From Caldicellulosiruptor kronotskyensis 2002 (GTDB lineage: Bacteria > Bacillota > Thermoanaerobacteria > Caldicellulosiruptorales > Caldicellulosiruptoraceae), in the NCBI RefSeq assembly GCF_000166775.1, contig NC_014720.1, positions 1,296,501 to 1,360,500 on the forward strand: a DNA stretch of 64,000 nt. The letters run 5' to 3'. Numbering within the stretch: the stretch's first letter is position 1; each line of letters begins with the position of its first letter. A program made the translations under genes and the position numbers. Below, piece after piece: positions 55,178 through 64,000 of this stretch. Below the pieces are notes generated by a model. It saw only the letters and a program-made list of their open reading frames with translations. It had not been told where the DNA came from and did no database searches.

Positions 55178-55870
55178 ATGTTCAGAGGCAAGAAATATCA
55201 AGAAGCTGCAAAACTTGTCGATAAAACAAAGCTTTATGACCCGGAAGAAGCAATTGAACTTGCATTAAAAACATCTTATGCAAAGTTTGACGAAACAGTT
55301 GAGGTACATGTGAGATTAAATGTTGATCCAAGACATGCCGACCAACAAGTAAGAGGCACTGTGGTTTTGCCAAATGGTACAGGTAAAAGTGTAAGGGTTT
55401 TAGTTTTTGCAAAAGGTGACAAGGCAAAAGAAGCAGAAGAAGCAGGAGCGGATTATGTAGGTGCAGAAGAGCTTGTTGCAAAGATTCAGAATGAAGGCTG
55501 GACAGACTTTGATGTATGTATTGCAACACCCGATATGATGGGTTTGGTAGGAAGACTTGGTAAGATTTTAGGTCCTAAAGGTTTGATGCCAAACCCAAAA
55601 TCAGGGACTGTAACAATGGATGTTGCAAAAGCTGTTAAAGAAGCAAAAGCTGGTAGAGTTGAATTTAGGCTTGACAAGACAGCTATAATCCACTGTCCAA
55701 TTGGCAAGGTTTCGTTTGGTAAAGAAAAACTTCTTGAAAACTACAGAACACTTATGGAGGCAATTATTAAAGCAAGACCAGCTGCTGCAAAAGGGCAGTT
55801 TATAAAGAGTATTACAGTGGCAACAACAATGGGACCTGGTATTAAAATAAACCCATTGAAGCCATTATAA
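55178..55870 (+). CDS. rplA: 50S ribosomal protein L1
   Basis: A 230-residue protein. Markers are the N-terminal [60 protein letters not shown] and [16 protein letters not shown] at the C-terminus. L1 binds 23S rRNA at the E-site stalk and often represses its own operon. ATG 55178 follows GGGAGG at about 11 nt. The L10 leader follows. Confidence 0.97.
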   Translation: MFRGKKYQEAAKLVDKTKLYDPEEAIELALKTSYAKFDETVEVHVRLNVDPRHADQQVRGTVVLPNGTGKSVRVLVFAKGDKAKEAEEAGADYVGAEELVAKIQNEGWTDFDVCIATPDMMGLVGRLGKILGPKGLMPNPKSGTVTMDVAKAVKEAKAGRVEFRLDKTAIIHCPIGKVSFGKEKLLENYRTLMEAIIKARPAAAKGQFIKSITVATTMGPGIKINPLKPL

Positions 55871-55889
55871 TGTTCTAAAATTCAAAAAG

Positions 55890-56075
55890 TGAATAGCCTA
55901 CAACCGAAGACAGTAGGTGCAAAGTACTTTTTAAAAGTACTTTGCTTAAAGGTTTGCCTACCGAGGTTGTAATTATTTTAAAACCCATCGGCCGGGATAG
56001 CTTGAATTTGTCTTTTATTGTTGGCTGAATGGGGGAAGGATAATTACAGCCTCTTTAAGGTAAACTTAAAGAGGC
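55890..56075 (+). ncRNA. ribosomal protein L10 leader with attenuator
   Basis: The 216-nt region between rplA and rplJ folds into nested helices: ACAACC (55900-55905) with GGTTGT (55965-55970), TAGG (55914-55917) with CCTA (55957-55960), and a perfect hairpin CAAAGTACTTT (55920-55930) / AAAGTACTTTG (55934-55944). At the 3' end GCCTCTTTAAG (56049-56059) pairs with CTTAAAGAGGC (56065-56075), forming a terminator-like hairpin before rplJ. This arrangement is that of the L10 leader, where L10-L12 binds and attenuates its own transcript. Confidence 0.85.
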
Positions 56076-56113
56076 TTTAATAATTTATGGGATACAAAAG
56101 GGAGGTGAATTTG

Positions 56114-56638
56114 TTGGCAAAGTCAAGAGCGGTAAAAGAACAGCTTTTAAATGAATACAAGGAAAAGCTGTCCAGAGCAAAAGCTGGTGTGATTGTTTGC
56201 AATCATGGAATTACCGTTGAACAAGACACAGCACTCAGAAAGAAGTTAAGAGAAGCAGGAATTGAGTACAAGGTTGTAAAAAAGACTTTGTTTACCTTTG
56301 CTGTAAGGGAAAATAATCTTTCTGAGCTTGAACAGTTTTTTGAAGGACCTATTGCCGTTGCATTTTCATACGACGACCCTGTAAAGGTTGCAAAGGTATT
56401 AAAAGAAGGCGCAAAAGACCTTGAAAAGTTAGAAATAAGAGGCGGATTTATTGAAGGTAAAGTGATTTCTGCAAAAGAGGTTGATGCACTTTCTAAACTT
56501 CCGTCAAGAGAAGAGCTTATTGCAAAGATGCTTGGCGGCTTGAACGCGCCGATGTCTGGTCTTGTTTATGCACTTTCTGGTACGATTAGGAAGCTTGTTC
56601 TGGCACTCGATGCTATTGCTAAAAAGCAGAGTGCTTAA
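56114..56638 (+). CDS. rplJ: 50S ribosomal protein L10
   Basis: A protein of about 174 residues. Markers are KEQLLNEYKEKLSRAKAGVI, the TALRKKLREAGIEYKVVKKT segment and the C-terminal helix that carries L7/L12 dimers. The start is TTG 56114: AAGGGAGGTGA lies just before it, and the in-frame ATG 56087 precedes that SD and would add a tail starting MGYKREVNLL. The leader and the following rplL gene complete the L10-L12 unit. Confidence 0.95.
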   Translation: MAKSRAVKEQLLNEYKEKLSRAKAGVIVCNHGITVEQDTALRKKLREAGIEYKVVKKTLFTFAVRENNLSELEQFFEGPIAVAFSYDDPVKVAKVLKEGAKDLEKLEIRGGFIEGKVISAKEVDALSKLPSREELIAKMLGGLNAPMSGLVYALSGTIRKLVLALDAIAKKQSA

Positions 56639-56676
56639 TATAAATAAAAATTTTTAAAATGGGAGGTTGTTTAAAG

Positions 56677-57066
56677 ATGGCAAGCGAAAAGGTTCAAAAA
56701 TTAATTGAAGAAATCAAAACATTGACAGTGTTAGAGCTTTCTGAGATGGTAAAAGCTTTAGAAGAAGAGTTTGGCGTTACAGCAGCAGCTCCAGTTGCAG
56801 TTGCAGCAGCTCCAGTTGCTGGTGCTCAGGCAGCAGCTCCAGCTGCAGAGGAGAAGACAGAATTTAACGTTATTTTGGCAGACGCTGGTAGCGACAAAAT
56901 CAAAGTTATCAAAGTTGTGAGAGAGATAACTGGTCTTGGATTGAAAGAAGCAAAGGACCTTGTTGACAGTGCTCCAAAGCCAATCAAAGAAAATGTTTCA
57001 AAAGACGAAGCTGAGCAGATCAAAAAGAAACTTGAAGAAGTTGGAGCAAAAGTTGAACTCAAATAA
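56677..57066 (+). CDS. rplL: 50S ribosomal protein L7/L12
   Basis: A protein of about 129 residues. The N-terminal dimerisation domain ([20 protein letters not shown]), the Ala-rich hinge (about 36-55) and the C-terminal domain with [20 protein letters not shown] make the call certain. It recruits translation GTPases. ATG 56677 is used: GGGAGG lies 10 nt upstream, while ATG 56659 lies before that SD. A strong terminator follows at 57084. Confidence 0.97.
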   Translation: MASEKVQKLIEEIKTLTVLELSEMVKALEEEFGVTAAAPVAVAAAPVAGAQAAAPAAEEKTEFNVILADAGSDKIKVIKVVREITGLGLKEAKDLVDSAPKPIKENVSKDEAEQIKKKLEEVGAKVELK

Positions 57067-57083
57067 GGAATGTCAAATTATTA

Positions 57084-57114
57084 AAAAAGGGCGGGAAGTA
57101 ATCCTGCCCTTTTT
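57084..57114 (+). terminator. terminator of the rpl operon
   Basis: AAAAAGGGCGGG (57084-57095) and CCTGCCCTTTTT (57103-57114) form a 12-bp stem with one G-U pair and a 7-nt loop; the 3' arm ends in the T-run. Confidence 0.9.
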
Positions 57115-57199
57115 CAATTTAGTTGATGAAATCTTGAGTTTATTGTGGTATTATTAAATACATAATTTACACTAAGTTTGGGAAGGTTGGGTTAGAAAA

Positions 57200-57571
57200 A
57201 TGAATGAAAATTATTTAGAGATTGTCCAAAAGATAAATGAACTTACCTCTACCATGTCAGAAGCTTTTGATTATATCATAAGAGTTCAAATTCCTCAGCT
57301 GAGGTTTGAAGACTCTTTTTATCTTTTAAACGATATCATTGAAGCATTTTTAAGCATTTCAAGTGCTCTGAGAGTAATTCAAGATGAGTTTAATGTGGAA
57401 AGTCTTCAGGAGATAGAAAATGAATTTCAAGAAAGGTTGAGCGAACTTCTTCAGATGTACAAGCAGCCAGTAGCTGAAAAGCTTCTTGCCAAGTATCAAA
57501 ACGAAATAATACCGGTTTATGAAAAATGGCAGACACAGCTTCTAAGTACGATAAACAAATATCAAGCATGA
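57200..57571 (+). CDS. hypothetical helical protein
   Basis: An unrecognised 123-residue protein. It is acidic and almost wholly helical by composition, with heptad-like stretches such as VESLQEIENEFQERLSELLQ. It has no membrane segment, cysteine or known motif. GGAAGGTTGGG precedes ATG 57200. It is flanked by terminators on both sides and is therefore monocistronic. The function is unknown. Confidence 0.7.
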   Translation: MNENYLEIVQKINELTSTMSEAFDYIIRVQIPQLRFEDSFYLLNDIIEAFLSISSALRVIQDEFNVESLQEIENEFQERLSELLQMYKQPVAEKLLAKYQNEIIPVYEKWQTQLLSTINKYQA

Positions 57572-57578
57572 ATCATTA

Positions 57579-57613
57579 AAAATGGCTGGCTACTTTGGAC
57601 CAGCCATTTTTAA
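57579..57613. terminator. bidirectional terminator
   Basis: AAAATGGCTGG (57579-57589) pairs with CCAGCCATTTT (57600-57610), an 11-bp perfect stem with a 10-nt loop, followed by T-rich sequence. It ends the helical-protein gene and the ABC exporter operon on the other strand. Confidence 0.85.
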
Positions 57614-57622
57614 TTGGGATTA

Positions 57623-59416
57623 CTATTTTTCAAAATATTTAAACTGTGAGGTATAAAGATTATAGTAATAGCCTTTCTTCTCAATAAGCCGTTCATGATT
57701 GCCTTCTTCAACTATTTGTCCATCGTGGATGACAAATATCCTGTCTGCATTTCTGATTGTGGACAGTCTGTGGGCTATAATAATTGAGGTCCTGCCCGAT
57801 GTTAGCTTTTCAATAGCCTGTTGGATTAGGACTTCTGTTTGAGTATCTACTGCCGAGGTTGCTTCATCTAATATCAGTATTTTTGGGTCAGCTAAAAGTG
57901 CTCTGGCAAATGCAATGAGCTGTCTTTGGCCAATAGAAAGGCGACTTCCTCTTTCGTTAACCTCTGTGTCATATCCGTTTTCCATTTTCATGATAAATTC
58001 ATGAGCATTTACAATCTTTGCAGCCTTTATTACTTCATCCATTGTGGCATCAGGTTTTGCATATCGAATGTTGTCTGCAATTGTACCAGAGAATATAAAT
58101 GTGTCTTGAAGCATTATGCCCATTTGCTTTCTCAAAGAGTTTAAGGTTACGTTTTTAATGTCATGCCCGTCAATCAATATCCTTCCCTTTTGAGGATCAT
58201 AAAACCTTGCAATGAGATTTATTATTGTGGTTTTTCCTGCACCTGTTTCGCCTACAAGTGCAATTGTCTCACCAGCTTTAATGGTAAATGAAACATCTTT
58301 TAAAACAGGTTTTTCCTCGTCGTATGAAAAAGAAACATTTTCAAACGTTATTTCACCTCTAATTGGTGGCAAGTCGTATGCATCTTTGGCATCATGAATA
58401 TCCGGTTGAGTATCAAGAATTTCAAATATGCGCTCTGTTGATGCCATAGCAACAAGCAGCTGGTTATAAAAATTAGATATATTGCTAATAGGTTGCCAGA
58501 ACATTCCCATATAATTAGAAAATGCTATGATTATGCCAAGTGTTGTGTACCCCTTTCTCATCATCCAGATGCCAAAAAGAAATATGAGAACGCTCGACAG
58601 AGTTCCAGTGAATTCTATGGTTGGCCAAAATAGATTGTTTACTCTGATTGCTTTCATCCATGTATTTTTGAATGTGGTGTTTAAATTTTTAAATATTTCA
58701 GCGTTTTTTTCTTCTCTTGTAAAAGCTTGAGTTATTTTCATTCCTTGTATGCTTTCGTGTATATATGCATTGAGAGTAGAAGATTTCTTTCTAACATCTT
58801 GCCATCTTGTTCTTATTGAGTTTTTTAATATCATGATTATTAAGATTAACAAAGGAAGAACTCCAAGTGCGACAAAGGAGAGTTTTATATCAATTGAAAG
58901 CATTATTACTATGATAGCCCAAAGGTTTAAAGTGTCAACCAGCACATTTAAAATACTATTAGACAAAAGCTCTGATAAAGAATCCACGTCATTCATTACT
59001 CTTACCATTATTTTGCCTGCTGGTCGACTGTCAAAAAAGTTAAGAGACAGTTTCTGAAGATGGGTAAAAAGATGCATTCGAATATCTGAGACCACATTGT
59101 TGCCGAGTTTTGTCATAAAGATGGTTCTAAGACGAAGACTTATTACGTACAGTAAAGTAAGTACAATATAGAAAACTGCCTTATACAAAAGAGCATGAAT
59201 GTTTTTTTGTGGGATATCAATGTCAATAACCAATCTTATCAAATACGGTCCGGCAAGGTTGTAGAATGTAGCAAGCATCATCAGAAGAAGAGAGTATATA
59301 AAGTACCTTCTATATGGCTTTATATATCTCAAAAGTCTTACAAACTGCGACCAATTAAAAGGTTTTGTTATTGGTTCATCTTCTTCAATTCTAAGCCTTT
59401 TTGTGGAATTGTTCAA
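57623..59416 (-). CDS. ABC exporter half-transporter B (catalytic-glutamate subunit, altered signature)
   Basis: A 597-residue half-transporter. Six membrane helices occupy about residues 35-320, and the nucleotide-binding domain follows: Walker A GETGAGKTT, Walker B ILILDEATSAVD with the catalytic glutamate, and H-loop IIIAHRLST. The signature reads LSIGQRQ instead of LSGGQ. In heterodimeric exporters such as TM287/TM288 and BmrCD, one subunit keeps the catalytic glutamate while its own signature is imperfect. The start is TTG 59416, overlapping the previous stop by TTGA. Substrates are probably drugs or lipids; unknown here. Confidence 0.92.
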   Translation of the reverse strand: MNNSTKRLRIEEDEPITKPFNWSQFVRLLRYIKPYRRYFIYSLLLMMLATFYNLAGPYLIRLVIDIDIPQKNIHALLYKAVFYIVLTLLYVISLRLRTIFMTKLGNNVVSDIRMHLFTHLQKLSLNFFDSRPAGKIMVRVMNDVDSLSELLSNSILNVLVDTLNLWAIIVIMLSIDIKLSFVALGVLPLLILIIMILKNSIRTRWQDVRKKSSTLNAYIHESIQGMKITQAFTREEKNAEIFKNLNTTFKNTWMKAIRVNNLFWPTIEFTGTLSSVLIFLFGIWMMRKGYTTLGIIIAFSNYMGMFWQPISNISNFYNQLLVAMASTERIFEILDTQPDIHDAKDAYDLPPIRGEITFENVSFSYDEEKPVLKDVSFTIKAGETIALVGETGAGKTTIINLIARFYDPQKGRILIDGHDIKNVTLNSLRKQMGIMLQDTFIFSGTIADNIRYAKPDATMDEVIKAAKIVNAHEFIMKMENGYDTEVNERGSRLSIGQRQLIAFARALLADPKILILDEATSAVDTQTEVLIQQAIEKLTSGRTSIIIAHRLSTIRNADRIFVIHDGQIVEEGNHERLIEKKGYYYNLYTSQFKYFEK

Positions 59417-61158
59417 AATCTACCACCTTCTTTTTGTGTACTTAAAATATCTTTGTATTGCTGAACAAATATATTATAATATCTGCCTTTTTTAGCTAAA
59501 AGTTCACTATGAGTTCCTTGTTCTACAATTTTTCCATTTTCAAGATAGAGTATTAAATCACAGTCTTTAACCATTGAAACCCTATGAGCAATGATAAATA
59601 CGGTACAATCTTTAAAGTATTCTTCTAACGCTTTGCTTATCAAATATTCTGTTTCCATATCAACCGCTGATGTTGCATCGTCAAGAATTAATATCTTAGG
59701 TTTTTTCAAAAGAGCTCTTGCTATTGCAATTCGTTGTTTTTGACCGCCTGAAAGACCAATTCCTCTTTCTCCAACAAGAGTATCATATCCATCTGGGAAC
59801 TGGATAATAAACTCATGTGCCTGAGCAAGTTTTGCGGCGTTTATGATATTTTCCAAAGAAGCATTTTCCACGCCGTATGCTATATTATTTGCAATAGTAT
59901 CAGAAAATAAAAATGTCTCTTGTGGAATTACAGAGATTGCGCTTCTGAGCTTTTTAAGGTCGTAGTCTCTTACATCTATTTCGTCTATTAGTACTCTTCC
60001 GCTTGATACGTCATAAAAACGGGGTATAAGATTTACCACAGAAGATTTTCCTGAACCTGTTGGCCCCATTATAGCAACCTTCATTTTAGGTTTTACTTCA
60101 AAATTGATATTTTCTAGCACAAGATTTCCAGAGTGTTTGAAATACACATTTTCAAACCTTACATACCCTTCCGTAACTTCAAATGGAGTTGGCTTTCCTT
60201 TGATTTTGACAGGTGTACTGAGCAATCCAAACACTCTCTCACAAGAAGCGTTTGCTCTTTCCACCATACTTATAATCCATCCCAAGGACCTCAAAGGCCA
60301 AATTATAGCCCATAGATAACCTTGAAAAGCCATAAGTGTTCCAACTGTAATTAAATTTTTAATTACCATAAAACCGCCCAGTGCGAAAATAATCAGAACA
60401 AGTAAAGATGTCACTGCTTCAATCATAGGAAAGAATTTGCCCCAGATAAGTCCCACTGTGATATTTTGTTCTTTGTATTCGTTGTTGGCAGATGAAAATT
60501 TCTCTATTTCAAAGTTCTCTTGTGAGAAAGCCTTTACAACTCTGATACCTGTAATATTTTCCTGAGTAGCTGTGTTGAGTTTAGAATACTTTTCTCGTAT
60601 CTTGATAAATTCTGGTCTTATGGTTCTGTCAAAAATATAAACCAAAATTAGCAATATAGGCGTTGAGAGAAGTAGAGCAAATGTAAGCTTTACGTTTAAA
60701 ATGAACATTATGGTAAGTGATATCGAAAAGTTCAAAATATTTTCGGCAAGCAGAGCTAAGGCAGTGGAGAAAAACATTCTAATTCCTTCCAAGTCACCTG
60801 TCATGCGTGCCATGATTTCTCCTGTTCGAGTTTTGTCATAAAATTCATAGGTCTGTCTTTGAAAAAAATTGTAAAGCGTTTCTCTGAGTTCATACAGTAT
60901 ATTCTGGGATACGTTTTCAAATAAATATGAGTGACTATATCTTATAACACCCCGCACTAAGCTTACACTGAGCATTGTGATGACAAATGGTATAAGCAAC
61001 TGATACTTTTTCTTTGAAATTGCTTCATCAATGATCAGCTTAGAGATATATGGATTTACCATTCCAAGGGTTATAGATATGAAAATGAGAATAAAACCAA
61101 GGATTAAAAGTTTTTTATATTTTCGAAAATATGGTGATAATCTTTTCAAGTTGTCCAC
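59413..61158 (-). CDS. ABC exporter half-transporter A (degenerate Walker B, intact LSGGQ)
   Basis: A 581-residue half-transporter. It has a six-helix membrane domain (about 15-300), Walker A GPTGSGKSS, a perfect signature LSGGQKQRIA and H-loop FIIAHRVSM. Walker B reads ILILDDATSAVD: aspartate replaces the catalytic glutamate, so this subunit cannot hydrolyse efficiently. Its intact signature would complete the other subunit's active site. The start is GTG 61158 after GGAAGGGTG. Both genes overlap by 4 bp and form one heterodimeric exporter operon, with a probable -10 TATAAT near 61210. Confidence 0.92.
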   Translation of the reverse strand: MDNLKRLSPYFRKYKKLLILGFILIFISITLGMVNPYISKLIIDEAISKKKYQLLIPFVITMLSVSLVRGVIRYSHSYLFENVSQNILYELRETLYNFFQRQTYEFYDKTRTGEIMARMTGDLEGIRMFFSTALALLAENILNFSISLTIMFILNVKLTFALLLSTPILLILVYIFDRTIRPEFIKIREKYSKLNTATQENITGIRVVKAFSQENFEIEKFSSANNEYKEQNITVGLIWGKFFPMIEAVTSLLVLIIFALGGFMVIKNLITVGTLMAFQGYLWAIIWPLRSLGWIISMVERANASCERVFGLLSTPVKIKGKPTPFEVTEGYVRFENVYFKHSGNLVLENINFEVKPKMKVAIMGPTGSGKSSVVNLIPRFYDVSSGRVLIDEIDVRDYDLKKLRSAISVIPQETFLFSDTIANNIAYGVENASLENIINAAKLAQAHEFIIQFPDGYDTLVGERGIGLSGGQKQRIAIARALLKKPKILILDDATSAVDMETEYLISKALEEYFKDCTVFIIAHRVSMVKDCDLILYLENGKIVEQGTHSELLAKKGRYYNIFVQQYKDILSTQKEGGRF

Positions 61159-61298
61159 GTAAGAAGCACCCTTCCGAATTTAAATTTTCATTTGCTTGCT
61201 ACTTTAATACATTATAAATCTGATTTATGTGAAAATAAATATAAGAATTTTAATATTTAGCTCACTTTTTTAAGCCTGTATTTGTTTTTCATAAAACA

Positions 61299-61327
61299 TT
61301 GAGCTGTTTAATAATATTGTTTATAGA
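61299..61327 (+). promoter_or_regulatory. promoter of the P-type ATPase
   Basis: TTGAGC (61299-61304) and TATAGA (61322-61327), 17 bp apart, 27 bp before the ATG, in the divergent region shared with the ABC exporter operon. Confidence 0.6.
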
Positions 61328-61354
61328 TATTCAGGCAAGGATGGAAAAACTATA

Positions 61355-63904
61355 ATGCTGAACAATCTTAAAAGCTTTGAAAAAGGTCTTTCTTTTAAAG
61401 AAGTTGAAAAAAATATAATAAAATATGGTATAAATGAGATTAAAATTGAAAAAAGAAAGAAACCTCTTTCAATATTTTTAGACCAGTTCAAAGATATCCT
61501 GGTTCTGATTTTGGCTGTGTCTACGGCTTTATCATTTTTGCTTGGCGAGTTTTTAGATGCTATTGTTATCTTTTTTCTTATAATTTTGAACGGAATGCTG
61601 GGGTTTATTCAAGAATACAAAGCCGAAAGAGCTTTGGAATCATTAAAAAACTATATTTCTTACAAAGCGAAAGTCATAAGAGACAAGAAATTAGAAGTAA
61701 TTGAAGCAAAATATGTAACAGTAGGAGACATTGTAGTAATTGAAGAAGGAGACAGAATTCCAGCAGATGGAATATTAGTCGAAGGATATTCACTGAAGGT
61801 TGATGAGTCTATCTTAACAGGTGAGTCTATAGCTGTGGAGAAGGATATTAATAGTGAAAATAAGCTTTACATGGGCACATATGTAGTTAATGGAAGAGGC
61901 TTGATGAAGGTTACTTCAATAGGGCTTAACACCAAAATGGGGCAAATTGCAAAGGTACTGGGAGAAACACAGGAGACTAAAACACCTTTGCAAGTCAGAT
62001 TAAACCAGCTTGGTAAAATACTTGCTGTAATTTGTATTGCTATATGCAGTGTAATAGTAATACTGGGAATAATTAGAAAACAAAATATCTACGATATGTT
62101 TATGATAGGAATAAGTTTAGCAGTTGCAGCAATTCCTGAAGGTCTTCCTGCTATTGTAACCATTACTTTGGCAATAGGTGTTCAGCGTATGGCAAAGAAA
62201 AATGCCCTTGTAAGAAAGCTTTCATCTGTTGAGACCTTAGGGAGTGTGAATGTTATTTGTTCAGACAAAACAGGGACTTTGACAGAGAACAAGATGACTG
62301 TGAAAAGGATAGAGACAGTTGATATGAGTATTGAGGTTGAAGGGACAGGGTATGATTTAAAAGGAAGGATTCTTTTAAACGGCCGAATTGTAAAAAATCA
62401 GCTTCTTGATTACATAATGATGTGTGCTGTTAACTGCAACAATGCAGAGTTAGAAAAAGACAGAAATGAGTTAAAAACAAGTGGTGACCCAACTGAAATA
62501 GCACTTTTGGTTTTGGCCAAAAAATATAAAGAGTATATAAAAAGAGAAGAAAAAGTAGCAGAAATACCTTTTGATTCTAACAAACGGTATATGGGTGTAA
62601 CAGTAAAATGTGGTGATAGCAGTATTTTATTTGTCAAGGGTGCATATGAAAGCTTGATTGGAATATGCAAGTTTTATATGTGTCAAGATGGGACAATAAA
62701 AGAACTTACCTCCTATGAAAAGCGGATAATTGCCAAGAAAAATGAACTAATGTGTAGTGCAGCATTGAGAGTTTTGCTTATGTGCATGAAATTTAATTCA
62801 CAAGATGTAGATGATATGATTTTTTTGGGGCTTGTTGGAATGATAGATCCACCCAAAAGAGGTGTCAAGCTGGCAATTAACAAGGCAAAAAAAGCTGGAG
62901 TTAAGACAGTTATGATAACAGGTGACCATAAACTTACAGCGTTTGCAATAGCAAGGGAACTTGGAATTGCAGATAGCATTGAAGAGGTAGTCACAGGCGA
63001 GGAACTTCAAAAGGATGAGAAGTTTATCGAGAAGAATATTGACAATATTTCGGTATTTGCAAGGGTAGACCCACTTTCCAAACTAAAAATTGTAAGACTT
63101 TTGAAAAGAAAAGAGAACATTGTTGCTATGACAGGTGATGGAGTAAATGACGCACCAGCACTCAAAGAAGCAGATATTGGCATAGCTATGGGGATAAGTG
63201 GAAGCGATGTTACAAAAGAAGCTGCTTCAATGGTATTACTTGATGATAATTATGCTACGATTGTTCATGCTATAGAAGAGGGAAGAATTATCTACGACAA
63301 CATAAAAAAGTTTGTTAAGTATCTTATTGCTTGTAATATTGGCGAGGTATTGATAATGCTTTTTACCTCAATATTAAATTTGCCAATTGCCCTCTTACCC
63401 ATGCAAATTCTATGGGTAAATCTTGTGACAGATGGTCTTCCAGCAGCAGCTCTTTCTCTTTCCAAAGGTGATGAAAACTTAATGAGAAGACCGCCAAGAC
63501 CAAAAAAAGAAAGCCTTTTTGCAGGTGGACTGATGCAAGAAATTGTAATAAGAGGGTTTTTAATCGGCTTTTTTGCAACCTTGTCATTTTACTTACCTCT
63601 TTTTAAAGGCTACAACCTCAAAACAGCGAGAACAGTTGCATTTGCTACACTTGTAATATCTCAACTTATTTTTGCTTTTGAGTGTTCGACAAATAAAAGA
63701 AATGTATTTTCAATGTTATTTGAAAATATATACCTCTTAATTGCTGTAATTTCATCATTTGTTTTATTTTTACTGGTAATATATATACCACAGCTGGGTA
63801 TAGTATTTGAGGTAAGTTCCTTGAAAAGTCTTGAATGGGGTATCATCATAATTTGTTCATTATTTCCATCTTTGCTTCATAATATATTTGCAAAAAATAT
63901 CTAA
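61355..63904 (+). CDS. P-type Ca2+-transporting ATPase (SERCA/PMCA type)
   Basis: An 849-residue P2A-type ATPase. The actuator motif is TGES (155-158), the phosphorylated aspartate is D304 in ICSDKTGTLT, and the hinge is TGDGVNDAPAL. Ca2+-site motifs are PEGLP in M4 (261-265), LIACNIGEV in M5 (N and E) and NLVTDGLPA in M6 (N, T, D), the SERCA ligand pattern. It would export or sequester Ca2+ in exchange for protons. ATG 61355 has AAGGATGG upstream. The final residues are a short basic tail, so no C-terminal calmodulin domain is present. Confidence 0.93.
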   Translation: MLNNLKSFEKGLSFKEVEKNIIKYGINEIKIEKRKKPLSIFLDQFKDILVLILAVSTALSFLLGEFLDAIVIFFLIILNGMLGFIQEYKAERALESLKNYISYKAKVIRDKKLEVIEAKYVTVGDIVVIEEGDRIPADGILVEGYSLKVDESILTGESIAVEKDINSENKLYMGTYVVNGRGLMKVTSIGLNTKMGQIAKVLGETQETKTPLQVRLNQLGKILAVICIAICSVIVILGIIRKQNIYDMFMIGISLAVAAIPEGLPAIVTITLAIGVQRMAKKNALVRKLSSVETLGSVNVICSDKTGTLTENKMTVKRIETVDMSIEVEGTGYDLKGRILLNGRIVKNQLLDYIMMCAVNCNNAELEKDRNELKTSGDPTEIALLVLAKKYKEYIKREEKVAEIPFDSNKRYMGVTVKCGDSSILFVKGAYESLIGICKFYMCQDGTIKELTSYEKRIIAKKNELMCSAALRVLLMCMKFNSQDVDDMIFLGLVGMIDPPKRGVKLAINKAKKAGVKTVMITGDHKLTAFAIARELGIADSIEEVVTGEELQKDEKFIEKNIDNISVFARVDPLSKLKIVRLLKRKENIVAMTGDGVNDAPALKEADIGIAMGISGSDVTKEAASMVLLDDNYATIVHAIEEGRIIYDNIKKFVKYLIACNIGEVLIMLFTSILNLPIALLPMQILWVNLVTDGLPAAALSLSKGDENLMRRPPRPKKESLFAGGLMQEIVIRGFLIGFFATLSFYLPLFKGYNLKTARTVAFATLVISQLIFAFECSTNKRNVFSMLFENIYLLIAVISSFVLFLLVIYIPQLGIVFEVSSLKSLEWGIIIICSLFPSLLHNIFAKNI

Positions 63905-63991
63905 AGTGATAAAATGAAATGAGAAGATAATTTGATAAAGAAATGACATATAGAATTTAAAATTACTGATAGAAAGGGGAATGGCAAACAA

Positions 63992-64000
63992 ATGAAAATT
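63992..64000 (+). CDS. start of the next gene (truncated by window end)
   Basis: ATG-AAA-ATT at 63992, 12 nt after AAAGGGG (63973-63979), looks like a translation start cut by the window edge. An ATG at 63981 hits a stop after three codons and is unlikely. Only three codons are visible. Confidence 0.4.

Overview
The window is strongly A+T-rich bacterial chromosome with low-GC Gram-positive traits: TTG/GTG starts are common, Shine-Dalgarno (SD) sequences are strong, and there are a CIRCE element, an L10 leader, a SleB-type cell-wall hydrolase and a B. subtilis-like ARG box. Lysine/glutamate-rich proteins and plant-polysaccharide enzymes (GH26, a broken GH28) fit a thermophilic, plant-degrading clostridial organism such as Caldicellulosiruptor. 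That genus assignment is inference from gene content, not a search result.

Layout. (1) 1-5.4 kb, accessory: the 3' part of a Vps4/Cdc48-like AAA ATPase, a membrane protein and a TPR membrane protein; decayed reading frames; a Dam-type adenine methylase followed by a PD-(D/E)XK-like nuclease gene with an in-frame stop; a DUF815 ATPase on the minus strand. (2) 5.4-13.5 kb: a small membrane protein; a TetR regulator with an FtsX-type ABC transporter whose promoter carries two tandem perfect palindromes; and a minus-strand operon of ECF sigma factor, zinc-finger anti-sigma, and ABC-2 ATPase plus permease. (3) 13.6-19.5 kb: intracellular GH26 mannanase-like protein, GH28 remnant, nitroreductase, an unrecognised glycosidase-like protein, CopZ-like Fe-S protein and flavin reductase. 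(4) 19.7-22.6 kb: Fur-box-controlled feoA-feoB-zinc ribbon, then a Fur-family regulator. (5) 22.6-31.5 kb: carbohydrate-binding-like protein, SleB-like hydrolase, D,D-carboxypeptidase, tRNA-Pro, glycosyltransferase, RluA-type synthase, CapA-like protein, lepA, hemW. (6) 31.5-42.8 kb: CIRCE-controlled hrcA-grpE-dnaK, terminator, then dnaJ from its own promoter with prmA, rsmE, a cysteine desulfurase, thiI, an RsuA/RluB synthase and an M29 aminopeptidase. (7) 42.8-50 kb, minus strand: carA-carB-argF with an ARG box on the promoter, and asnB. (8) 50-57.1 kb: tRNA-Ser, ispE, a GntR regulator, a nucleotidyltransferase, a DUF1858 protein, tRNA-Gly, tRNA-Thr, then rpmG-secE-nusG-rplK-rplA-[L10 leader]-rplJ-rplL. 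(9) 57.2-64 kb: a small helical protein, a heterodimeric ABC exporter with complementary degenerate sites, and a Ca2+-type P-ATPase.

Whole-system links: carA-carB-argF supplies carbamoyl phosphate and citrulline under probable ArgR control. Feo genes plus a Fur-family protein form an iron loop. A cysteine desulfurase next to ThiI suggests a dedicated sulfur route for tRNA thiolation. HrcA/CIRCE controls the chaperones. The most notable non-coding signals are the tandem TetR operators, a hairpin between the nusG SD and its start codon, and two genes (ECF sigma, RsuA/RluB) whose conserved N-termini lie upstream of any canonical start codon. No CRISPR array, rRNA or intact insertion sequence was seen.
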